From: Desulforapulum autotrophicum
Lineage (GTDB): Bacteria; Desulfobacterota; Desulfobacteria; Desulfobacterales; Desulfolunaceae
Length of the DNA stretch: 64,000 nt
Direction: 5' to 3'
NCBI GenBank assembly: GCA_020723285.1
Contig: DYJE01000016.1
Location: 37,351 to 101,350 of the forward strand
The notes below the pieces were generated by a model. It was not told where the DNA came from and made no database searches. It saw only the letters and a program-made list of their open reading frames with translations. This document shows positions 48,568 to 56,250 of this stretch, piece after piece. Both the position numbers and the translations under genes were made by a program. Position 1 is the first letter of the stretch, and each line of letters begins with the position of its first letter.

Positions 48568-48674
48568 GTCTGGCATTGGCTGCATGGCAATGCCAGACTG
48601 AAATCCCGATGGCACCGTTAGGCTTTGTCATCGTTTCACCCATCCTGCTCAGGCTCTATGGCAGGATGGGTGAA
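48568..48674. repeat. Two perfect long hairpins between yajD and lon
   Basis: GTCTGGCATTG/CAATGCCAGAC (48568-48578 and 48588-48598, 9-base loop) and TTCACCCATCCTG/CAGGATGGGTGAA (48635-48647 and 48662-48674, 14-base loop). Neither has a T run, so they are not typical intrinsic terminators. They may still stop or stabilise the convergent transcripts. Confidence 0.6.
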
Positions 48675-48698
48675 GTTAATACGGAATCCGTCAGAATC

Positions 48699-51098
48699 CT
48701 AAAAAATAATTTTCAATATATCCTTGTATTTTTCCGCAAAATGAAACGTCATGCCCTCCTTGATGTAATCGGGCAGTTCCTTCACATCCCGCTGGTTGTC
48801 GAACGGCAGAATCAGTTCCATGATTTTCAACCGGCGGGCCGCAATGACCTTTTCCCGGATGCCTCCCACAGGAAGCACATGCCCGGTCAGCGTCAGTTCC
48901 CCGGTCATGGCCAGGGGACTTTTGATCTGTCTGCCAAGAGCCAGGGACAGCAACGCCGTGGCCATAGTCACACCGGCGCTGGGGCCGTCCTTGGGAGTCG
49001 CCCCTTCCGGCACATGAAGATGGATAAATGCTTTCTGGAAAAACGTCTCGTCTCCCTTGAATTCCTTGATGTGGCCGGAAATGAAACTGTAGGCGATTTC
49101 AGCGGATTCCCTCATCACATCCCCGAGTTTCCCCGTCAGCTTGAAACCCTTGCCTTTGTCGTGGACCATGGTGGCTTCCACGGGAAGGGTTGCACCGCCC
49201 ATGGATGTCCAGGCCAGCCCGGTGACCACGCCCACGCCGCTGATGGATTTGTCTTTCCTGAAGTAAGGTGAGCCCAGGTATTCTTCCAAGTTTTTGGTGC
49301 CCACATTCACCAGGGCGTCCCCGTTTTCGAGGATCTTCACCACCGCTTTCCTCAGGATCTTGTTCAGCATCTTTTCAAGATTACGGACCCCGGCCTCACG
49401 GGCGTATCCTTCCACGATCTGCCGGATAGCCGTATCGCTGATTTTGATCTGTTTCGCCGAAAGGCCGTTCTTTTCAAGTTGCCTGGGCCACAGGTGACGT
49501 TTGGCGATATCCACTTTCTCCTTGGTGATGTAGCCTGAAAGGGTCGTCACGTCCATGCGGTCCAGCAAGGGACGGGGAATGGTGTCCAGCTGGTTCGCCG
49601 TGCAGATGAACAGCACTTTCGAAAGATCGGCCCTCAGATCAAAGTAGTGATCGAGAAAATCCTTGTTCTGTTCCGGGTCCAGGGCTTCCAGCAGTGCGGA
49701 CGCCGGATCGCCCTGGTAAGACGCTCCGATCTTGTCCACTTCGTCCAGCATGATCACAGGGTTTGACACTCCGGTTTCTCGCAGGGCCTGCATGAATTTT
49801 CCGGGCATGGCTCCCACATAGGTCCGCCGATGACCTTTGATTTCAGCCTCGTCTCTCATGCCGCCCAGGCTGAAACGGTAGAACTTCCGTCCCAGAGCGT
49901 CAGCGATGGATTTCCCGATGGATGTCTTGCCCACGCCCGGAGGTCCCACCAGAAGCATGATGGAGCCGGACACCTCGCCTTTGTAAACGCCCACGGCCAG
50001 GAATTCAATGATCCGTTCCTTGACGTCGTCGAGACCCGCATGATGTTTTTCAAGCGTCTTTCTGGCTTCCTTGATATCCAGCTTGTCTTCGGACAAAACG
50101 CCCCAGGGTATGGAGGTGATCCAATCCAGGTAATTCCGGGACACACCGTATTCGGACGATCCTTTTTCAAGCACGGATAATTTCTGGATTTCACTGTCGA
50201 ACCGTTCCTTGACATGATCAGGAACCGTCAGCTTTGCCAGTCGCTCCTCAAACTGGTCGATGTCGGCGGTGCGGTCGTCCTTGGCGATGCCCAGTTCTTT
50301 CTGGATGATCTTGAGCTGTTCTTTCAGAAAAAACTTCCGCTGGTTTTCATTGACGTTCCGGTTCATTTCCTGGGTGATCTCGCTCTGGAGACGCACCACA
50401 TCCAGCTCTTTCTTCAAAATCACCAGGACTTTCTCCATGCGGGTGAGCACGGGGACCGTCTCCAGGATCACCTGAAGTTCCTCACCGGTGGCTGTGGTAA
50501 GGGTGGCCGCGAAATCCGACAGCGGCGACGGATCATTGGGGTTAAAACGCATCAGGTAATCTTTCAGCCCTTCACCATAAAGCGGGTTCAAAGGCAGCAA
50601 CTCTTTGATGGTGTTGATGATGGCCATGGCGTATGCCCGGATCTTGTCCCTGTCCGAATCGTCACTCACCGGATAATCAACTCGGGCGAGAAAGGGGATT
50701 TCCGATGTCAGGAATTCCTCGATGGAAAACCTCCGGAGGCCCTGAGCCACAAACTGGATCTGGCCGTTTTCCCTCTTGATGTCATGAATTCTCACCACAC
50801 AACCGACTTTCGAAAAATGGTTTTGAGTCAGCTCATTGTTATGCTGGTTTCTTGGCACGAATGACAGGCCGACCATGCGGTGATCGGTGTTTTCGATGCG
50901 TGCGATGGTGCTTTCCCATAATTCCCCGTTAACCACCAGGGGCTGGATCTGTGCCGGAAAAAAAGGCCGCCCGGACATGGGCAGCATATAGAGTCTGTCC
51001 GGCGCGAAACTCTGTGGGGATATCAGGCCAGATTCGTTGCCGGCCTCGTCTTCGACGATTTCAGGTGTTATCGCTTCGTTGTCTGCAGTGTCGCTCAT
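48699..51098 (-). CDS. lon: ATP-dependent Lon protease
   Basis: A 799-residue protein. An N-terminal LAN substrate domain (RLYMLPMSGRPFFPAQIQPLVV), a coiled middle, an AAA+ module with Walker A VGPPGVGKTSIGK and Walker B MLDEVDKIG, and a C-terminal protease with catalytic Ser in KDGPSAGVTMATAL and Lys in IREKVIAARR. It degrades damaged and regulatory proteins. The start at 51098 is chosen for its GGAGAAGGGACT leader; an upstream ATG at 51137 would add 13 residues. Confidence 0.95.
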   Translation of the reverse strand: MSDTADNEAITPEIVEDEAGNESGLISPQSFAPDRLYMLPMSGRPFFPAQIQPLVVNGELWESTIARIENTDHRMVGLSFVPRNQHNNELTQNHFSKVGCVVRIHDIKRENGQIQFVAQGLRRFSIEEFLTSEIPFLARVDYPVSDDSDRDKIRAYAMAIINTIKELLPLNPLYGEGLKDYLMRFNPNDPSPLSDFAATLTTATGEELQVILETVPVLTRMEKVLVILKKELDVVRLQSEITQEMNRNVNENQRKFFLKEQLKIIQKELGIAKDDRTADIDQFEERLAKLTVPDHVKERFDSEIQKLSVLEKGSSEYGVSRNYLDWITSIPWGVLSEDKLDIKEARKTLEKHHAGLDDVKERIIEFLAVGVYKGEVSGSIMLLVGPPGVGKTSIGKSIADALGRKFYRFSLGGMRDEAEIKGHRRTYVGAMPGKFMQALRETGVSNPVIMLDEVDKIGASYQGDPASALLEALDPEQNKDFLDHYFDLRADLSKVLFICTANQLDTIPRPLLDRMDVTTLSGYITKEKVDIAKRHLWPRQLEKNGLSAKQIKISDTAIRQIVEGYAREAGVRNLEKMLNKILRKAVVKILENGDALVNVGTKNLEEYLGSPYFRKDKSISGVGVVTGLAWTSMGGATLPVEATMVHDKGKGFKLTGKLGDVMRESAEIAYSFISGHIKEFKGDETFFQKAFIHLHVPEGATPKDGPSAGVTMATALLSLALGRQIKSPLAMTGELTLTGHVLPVGGIREKVIAARRLKIMELILPFDNQRDVKELPDYIKEGMTFHFAEKYKDILKIIF

Positions 51099-51160
51099 AG
51101 TCCCTTCTCCTTCATCCATAGGCGCGGGTCGCATCATGATTCATTTTTTTTGACTTCACG

Positions 51161-51190
51161 ATAATATGATAACGAAACAGAGCATTTCAA
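51161..51190 (-). promoter_or_regulatory. Candidate promoter of lon
   Basis: On the minus strand TTGAAA (51190-51185), 18 bases, TATTAT (51166-51161), about 60 bases upstream of the ATG. No heat-shock sigma consensus is evident. Confidence 0.4.
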
Positions 51191-51356
51191 CCGTTTACTT
51201 TTTTTTCTGCAATTCCCCCCGAAAAAATCATGGGTTTGTTCATTGGCAAGGCACCAGCGGGACACATCCGTGATCTTGAATGAAGACATCAATACCATGA
51301 CCCTTCACTACAGTGTTTTTCGATGTTTATTTATAACTTCCGACCCAAAGAGAACC

Positions 51357-51386
51357 TTGAAGTTTCAAGCTCAGAATGTGTATAAT
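51357..51386 (+). promoter_or_regulatory. Candidate promoter of the PCS-like gene cluster
   Basis: TTGAAG (51357-51362), 18 bases, then a perfect TATAAT (51381-51386). It predicts transcription from about 51393 and so favours the downstream ATG at 51460 over the frame's first ATG at 51376, which would overlap the -10. Confidence 0.55.
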
Positions 51387-51459
51387 CGAACATGATTTGA
51401 ATTCAGCGTCAGCGGTTTTCACGTTTTACAATTCAGATGAGAGGCGAAATCCATCAGCT

Positions 51460-52221
51460 ATGAATCTGTTCAGAACCTTTATCATTCCCTATCTGAAAGT
51501 CTGTTTCCTTATCGATAAAATCACGTCCCGAGGTGCATTTGGAAAAGACCAGGCGGTGTACATCGACAACGTGAAGGACGTGCCCGGCGGCAATCCCCTC
51601 AAAGACGCCATGTTCAGAGCCCATCTGAAACAGTACCACGAATCGTCATGTTCGGTGGCTTCGGTGGTCAATGTGGTGAACGCCCTGCTCTCCATAAACG
51701 GGCATCAGGATAAAAAAACGCAGACGACCCAGATGGACATTCTCGACAAAGTCAAAGCCGCCAACTGGAAAAAACGGATGAGCCCCGAAGGGGAAAATGG
51801 ACGGAGGGGTCTGACCCTCACCATGCTGGGCGATGTGGTTAAGGAAAGCCTCACAGCCTACAGCCTTCCCCACCGATATGTCCGGACCATCCAGACAGTG
51901 AAAGACCCTGAAAAAAAGGGCTCTCTCAAACGGAATCTTCTGACCCATCTCATGGATTACGACCCCAAGGGCAAAGCCCTGATCATCGCCCATTTCAACC
52001 AGGGAGCCTTTGTCAAGGCACTTCAGATTCCTCACATATCCCCTGTGGGTGCCTTTGATCCCAGAACGAGAACCGTGACCATGCTCGATGTGGATTTTCT
52101 CCAGGTAAAGCCCTATAAAATTTCCTTTGACCGGTTCTATGAAGGTCTTTCAAACGATTACAACCATGTTTTCAAGCGATTCGGCTACGGCAGCGGAGGG
52201 TATGTCTATATCGCTTTATGA
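51460..52221 (+). CDS. Phytochelatin-synthase-like cysteine peptidase (peptidase C83 fold)
   Basis: A 253-residue protein related to the catalytic half of phytochelatin synthase, a papain-fold enzyme that removes glycine from glutathione or makes metal-binding peptides. The catalytic triad is recognisable: C64 in ESSCSVASVVNVVNAL, H192 in IPHISPVGAFDP and D210 in TVTMLDVD. The segment FNQGAFVKALQIPHISPVG parallels the plant enzyme's GHFSPIGGY region. No signal peptide is evident. The C-terminal metal-sensing domain of plant enzymes is absent, as in cyanobacterial versions, which mainly hydrolyse glutathione. First gene of a plus-strand cluster with a kinase, a regulator and archaemetzincin. 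Confidence 0.75.
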   Translation: MNLFRTFIIPYLKVCFLIDKITSRGAFGKDQAVYIDNVKDVPGGNPLKDAMFRAHLKQYHESSCSVASVVNVVNALLSINGHQDKKTQTTQMDILDKVKAANWKKRMSPEGENGRRGLTLTMLGDVVKESLTAYSLPHRYVRTIQTVKDPEKKGSLKRNLLTHLMDYDPKGKALIIAHFNQGAFVKALQIPHISPVGAFDPRTRTVTMLDVDFLQVKPYKISFDRFYEGLSNDYNHVFKRFGYGSGGYVYIAL

Positions 52222-52351
52222 AATCAGGGTTGATCTTGACAAACAGAAGCCCCTGGCCTATAAGCCTCGCCAGGGTAATGTACACGATTTATACATTCCT
52301 GAATCCGAAACATTCCGAACGCTGAAAAACCGACGAAAAACACGGGGATGA
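52202..52351 (+). CDS. Possible small protein between the PCS-like gene and the kinase
   Basis: A 49-residue frame, MSISLYEIRVDLDKQ to the stop at 52351, overlapping the end of the previous gene by 20 bases. GGAGG is only 2 bases before the ATG, too close for good initiation. The residue mix (charged, PRQGNVHDLY) looks protein-like and it fills the gap up to the kinase. Weakly supported. Confidence 0.3.
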   Translation: MSISLYEIRVDLDKQKPLAYKPRQGNVHDLYIPESETFRTLKNRRKTRG

Positions 52352-52354
52352 ATC

Positions 52355-53803
52355 ATGATAGACACCCACACAGCATTTCCATGGCAGACGTTTCTCGGCC
52401 GGGTGGTGGTTCCCACATTCCTCACCTTCGTCCTTTTCATCGCCTCGTTCTTTTTCGTCATCATACCGGCCATCAGGGAAAACAGCATGGATAGGAAGCG
52501 GGAAATGATTCAGGAACTTACCCTTTCAGCATGGAATATCCTGGCCAAACTCTACCATGACGAAAAGCAGGGCCTCATGTCCCAGGAAAAAGCAAAAAGC
52601 CAGGCCATCGAGCAAATCAGGAACCTTCATTACGGCCAGGAAATGAAGGACTATTTCTGGATCAACGACATGACCCCGCGCATGATCATCCACCCGTACC
52701 GGACGGACCTCAACGGCAAAGACCTCTCCAACTACACAGACCCGGACGGCAGAAAAGTGTTCATGGAAATCGTGAAAGTCGTGGCGGAACACGATTCCGG
52801 TTTTGTCCGTTACAAATGGCAGGCCAATGACCGCACGTCCCGGATCATCGCCAAAATATCGTATGTCAAAGGATTTACACCCTGGGGATGGGTCATCGGA
52901 ACCGGTATTTACATCGACGATGTCAACGCCGAAATCGACAGGCATATTGAAAAAATCGTCGCGGTGTCTCTGGTGATCTGCATGGTGAACGTGCTGATTT
53001 TCTCCTACATCATCCGGATCAGCTACCTGACCCATAAAAAGCAAAGAAACGCCGAGCTGGAACTCAAAAAAACAAAATCCACCCTTGCCCTTTCAGAAAA
53101 AATGGCGTCTCTGGGCCGTCTTTCAGCCATGGTGGCCCATGAAATCAACAACCCGCTCTCCGGCATTCTCTCCTATGCCCGTCTTTCAACCCGGTATCTT
53201 GACAAACCCGACATCAACACGGATGACATGAACGCCATACGAGGCAATCTGGCCATCATTTCCAGCGAAACCAAACGATGCGGGGACATCGTCAAAAACC
53301 TTCTTCTGTTCGCGCGTCAGTCCAGAGGCAATGTCGAACTCGTTCATCTGAATGACATCGTGACATTGAGCGCCAATATCATCAGCCACAGTGCCCGAAT
53401 GAAGGAAATCGACCTCAAGACGGAACTTGCACCCGGAGATGATCTTGTCCGCTGTGACCCCGGAGCCATTCAGCAGATTTTGGTTTCCCTCATCGTTAAC
53501 TCGCTGGAATCTTCTCCTCAAGGAAGTACGGTCACCATCAAAACCGACTGCCTCGACCAGAAGCAGATCAAATTTAAAGTCATCGATCAAGGACACGGCA
53601 TCGACGAAAATGACCTGCCCTTCATCTTCGATCCGTTTTTTTCGACCAAAGACTCAAGCACCAGCCTGGGCCTGGGTCTTTCCGCGGTATACGGAATCGT
53701 GGAGCGGCATGCCGGCTCCATCGATGTCAAATCCAGGCCCGGCAAAGGCACACGGTTTACAATTACTCTTCCCAGGGATTACCAGGAGCAGAAGGAAGCA
53801 TAG
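52355..53803 (+). CDS. Cache-domain sensor histidine kinase
   Basis: A 482-residue inner-membrane kinase. TM1 lies at about 22-45. A periplasmic single Cache domain follows (about 55-200: YFWINDMTPRMIIHPYRTDLNGKDLSNYTDPDGRKVF, PWGWVIGTGIYIDD), which usually binds small organic ligands. TM2 lies at about 208-228, then a short linker without an evident HAMP. The HisKA box MVAHEINNPLSG places the phosphoacceptor at about H262. The HATPase has N-box NSLESS-like VNSLESSPQG, DQGHGI and GLGLSAVYGIVE. The next gene 33 bases downstream is the cognate regulator. Confidence 0.92.
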   Translation: MIDTHTAFPWQTFLGRVVVPTFLTFVLFIASFFFVIIPAIRENSMDRKREMIQELTLSAWNILAKLYHDEKQGLMSQEKAKSQAIEQIRNLHYGQEMKDYFWINDMTPRMIIHPYRTDLNGKDLSNYTDPDGRKVFMEIVKVVAEHDSGFVRYKWQANDRTSRIIAKISYVKGFTPWGWVIGTGIYIDDVNAEIDRHIEKIVAVSLVICMVNVLIFSYIIRISYLTHKKQRNAELELKKTKSTLALSEKMASLGRLSAMVAHEINNPLSGILSYARLSTRYLDKPDINTDDMNAIRGNLAIISSETKRCGDIVKNLLLFARQSRGNVELVHLNDIVTLSANIISHSARMKEIDLKTELAPGDDLVRCDPGAIQQILVSLIVNSLESSPQGSTVTIKTDCLDQKQIKFKVIDQGHGIDENDLPFIFDPFFSTKDSSTSLGLGLSAVYGIVERHAGSIDVKSRPGKGTRFTITLPRDYQEQKEA

Positions 53804-53836
53804 CATCATGAAATCCAACACGAACACGGTGAAACC

Positions 53837-55207
53837 ATGAAACCTTCGGATATAGCCATCCTGATCGTCGATGACGAAGCGTCCATTCGAAACGCCCTCA
53901 CACAGTGGTTTGAAATGGACGGATACCGCGTCAGTTCAGCAGAAGACGCCAACTCCGCCCTGATGAAACTCCAGAACGGCCCCTGGGACATCGTGATGCT
54001 GGACATCAAAATGCCGGGCATCGACGGACTTGAACTTCAGAGGCGGATCAAGAAAATCGACAAGGACATCATCACCATCATCATGACCGCCTTCGCCTCA
54101 GTGGACACCAGCATCCAGGGGCTCAAGGAAGGAGCGTTCGACTACATCGTCAAACCGGTCGATCCCGACGACATGAGCCACCTGATCAGAAACGCTGTTG
54201 AACAGCGCCGGCTTTACTATGAAAACCTCAAGCTCAAGCAGCATATTGAAGGTTTCTCGCTGTCCGATGAAATCAACGGGGAAAGCCCCGCCATGAAAAA
54301 GGTCATCGAAAAGATCGCCGAAGTCTCCCAGACCGAATCCACAGTGATCATTAAAGGCGAAAACGGAACGGGAAAAGAGCTGATCGCAAGAGCCATCCAC
54401 AGCAACAGCAACCGGCGCTACTTCCCCATGGTCACACTCAACTGCGGAACCTATTCCGAAGGCCTTCTGGAAAGCGAACTGTTCGGCCATGAAAAAGGGG
54501 CGTTTCCCGGTGCGTTGTACCGCCGCCAGGGCCGACTTGAAATGGCGGACAAGGGGACCCTGTTTCTTGACGAGATCGGGCAGATCGGTGAAAAAATGCA
54601 GAAGGACCTTCTGCGGCTCATTGAAACCCGGTGTTTCACACGCCTGGGAGGAGACCGTGAAATCGATGTGAATTTCCGCATTATCTGCGCCACCACCCAC
54701 GATCTTGAAAGCGCGGTTCAGGCCGGAACGTTTCGAAAAGACTTGTATTACCGGCTGAACGTGGTGACCATCAACGTCCCCCCTTTACGGGAAAGAAAGC
54801 TCGACATTCCAGCCATAGCACGGGCCTTCATCAAACGGTTCGCCCAGGCCATGAACAAGAACGTCATCGACATCACCAACGACACCCTGGACCACCTTTT
54901 GGCCTACGACTGGCCGGGCAATGTCCGGGAACTCCGGAACGTCATCGAACGGGCCATGGTCATTGCCAAAGGCAACCTTATCGAGCTGACGGATCTTTCT
55001 TTTTTCTTTCCGTCCGCCCAGACCCCGGCAGATGATTCCATCCTGTCACTGGAAGAGGTCGAAAAGAACCATATTCAAAAAGTACTGGAACTGACTCACG
55101 GCAACATCGTCCAAGCTGCGGGCATTCTCAAGGTCAGCCGGCTCACCTTGTACAATAAAATCAAGAAATACAAACTGAAGACATTCAAGGGGGATATGGA
55201 AGCCTGA
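53837..55207 (+). CDS. NtrC-type response regulator with altered GAFTGA loop
   Basis: A 456-residue regulator. The receiver domain (1-125) has the acidic pair in VDDE, phosphoacceptor Asp in MLDIKMPG and Lys in IVKP. The AAA+ domain has Walker A GENGTGKE and Walker B GTLFLDEIGQ. The C-terminal Fis-type helix-turn-helix is GNIVQAAGILKVSRLTLYNKIKKY. The sigma-54 contact loop, normally GAFTGA, reads GAFPGA at 221-226 (Pro codon 54506-54508). The Thr contacts sigma-54 in known activators, so promoter opening by sigma-54 is in doubt. Everything else is intact. Confidence 0.93.
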   Translation: MKPSDIAILIVDDEASIRNALTQWFEMDGYRVSSAEDANSALMKLQNGPWDIVMLDIKMPGIDGLELQRRIKKIDKDIITIIMTAFASVDTSIQGLKEGAFDYIVKPVDPDDMSHLIRNAVEQRRLYYENLKLKQHIEGFSLSDEINGESPAMKKVIEKIAEVSQTESTVIIKGENGTGKELIARAIHSNSNRRYFPMVTLNCGTYSEGLLESELFGHEKGAFPGALYRRQGRLEMADKGTLFLDEIGQIGEKMQKDLLRLIETRCFTRLGGDREIDVNFRIICATTHDLESAVQAGTFRKDLYYRLNVVTINVPPLRERKLDIPAIARAFIKRFAQAMNKNVIDITNDTLDHLLAYDWPGNVRELRNVIERAMVIAKGNLIELTDLSFFFPSAQTPADDSILSLEEVEKNHIQKVLELTHGNIVQAAGILKVSRLTLYNKIKKYKLKTFKGDMEA

Positions 55208-55209
55208 TT

Positions 55210-55749
55210 ATGGCGTACATCTATATCCTTCCCATCGAAACAGGGTCAACTTACTGGATGGAGCCTCTGGAAAAAAGCATCCAAAGAGCTTTCGGATACC
55301 CCATCAAAAAAATCAGCCGTGACATTTCACTTGAAAAAGCCTTTGACATCAAACGTTCCCAGTACAATTCCTCCCAGATTCTTCTCCAGATCATCCATGA
55401 TCCACCTAAAGATGCCGCAAAAGTTCTGGGCATCGTCAACACGGATCTTTTCATTCCCATCCTCACCTTTGTTTTCGGCGAGGCCCAGCTCAAAGGCCCA
55501 GGGTCCCTGGTTTCCCTGCACCGGTTGAACAACAAGTTCTACGGTCTTCCTGAAAACGGGGCGCTCCTCACTGAACGTCTCATCAAGGAATCCATCCACG
55601 AACTGGGACACAATTTCGGACTGGTTCACTGTCATGATCCCAAATGTGTCATGCGCTCATCCACCTATGTGGAAGACATCGACTCCAAATCCCATGACCT
55701 GTGCCAGCGTTGCCGGAACACCTTCATCCATGAAAAAAGAAAAGCTTGA
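55210..55749 (+). CDS. amzA: Archaemetzincin family zinc metalloprotease
   Basis: A 179-residue cytoplasmic protease. The complete archaemetzincin signature is present: H130-E-x-x-H134-x5-H140, C141, C146, M148, then C165-x-x-C168, giving a catalytic zinc and a second structural zinc. It starts 2 bases after the response regulator stop, so it is certainly in the same operon. The family is common in archaea and patchy in bacteria; physiological substrates are unknown. Confidence 0.93.
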   Translation: MAYIYILPIETGSTYWMEPLEKSIQRAFGYPIKKISRDISLEKAFDIKRSQYNSSQILLQIIHDPPKDAAKVLGIVNTDLFIPILTFVFGEAQLKGPGSLVSLHRLNNKFYGLPENGALLTERLIKESIHELGHNFGLVHCHDPKCVMRSSTYVEDIDSKSHDLCQRCRNTFIHEKRKA

Positions 55750-55854
55750 ATAAATGCCCGTTAGCAGGCTCAGACCTTTAAAAGACGCATTCCCCATTTC
55801 CCTGCCTGACATCCATCCCGGCCTTAAAAACTTGTATACAACCAATGAATTCTC

Positions 55855-55883
55855 TTGTCATGGCAGTGATTTTCTGTTAGAAA
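55855..55883 (+). promoter_or_regulatory. Candidate promoter of the tRNA-His/tRNA-Arg unit
   Basis: TTGTCA (55855-55860), 17 bases, TAGAAA (55878-55883), ending about 18 bases before the first tRNA. Confidence 0.45.
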
Positions 55884-55901
55884 GCCTGTGTTCTTAAATA
55901 T

Positions 55902-55978
55902 GGTGAGCGTAGTTCAGTTGGCAGAGCACTGGATTGTGGTTCCAGGCGTCGCGGGTTCGACCCCCGTCGCTCACCCCA
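55902..55978 (+). tRNA. tRNA-His (anticodon GTG)
   Basis: A 77-base cloverleaf including CCA. Acceptor GGTGAGC/GCTCACC includes the encoded extra 5' G (G-1) opposite C73 that marks tRNA-His. The anticodon loop is TTGTGGT and the T-loop GGTTCGACC. Confidence 0.97.
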
Positions 55979-55998
55979 TTTAACAAAAACCATCTCAA

Positions 55999-56075
<77 letters not shown>

Positions 56076-56084
56076 AAGATTTTA

Positions 56085-56118
56085 AAATGGGTTACAGATT
56101 TCGATCTGTAACCCATTT
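56085..56118 (+). terminator. Terminator of the tRNA pair
   Basis: AAATGGGTTACAGAT pairs with ATCTGTAACCCATTT around a TTCG tetraloop, followed by T residues. Confidence 0.9.
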
Positions 56119-56188
56119 TTGTTATCTGTCGCAGTAATGATTCACAAACCTGATAAAAATGCATCGGTAAAGTAAACCGATAAAACAA

Positions 56189-56214
56189 AAAGCCCTCCGT
56201 TGCGGGAGGGCTTT
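56189..56214 (-). terminator. Terminator of the lipoprotein gene
   Basis: AAAGCCCTCC pairs with GGAGGGCTTT across 6 bases. On the minus strand it is followed by TTTTGTTTTA. It sits just after the stop of the minus-strand lipoprotein gene. Confidence 0.85.
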
Positions 56215-56250
56215 AATGTTTATTGAAGGCTTACATATGCTGGCAGACTG

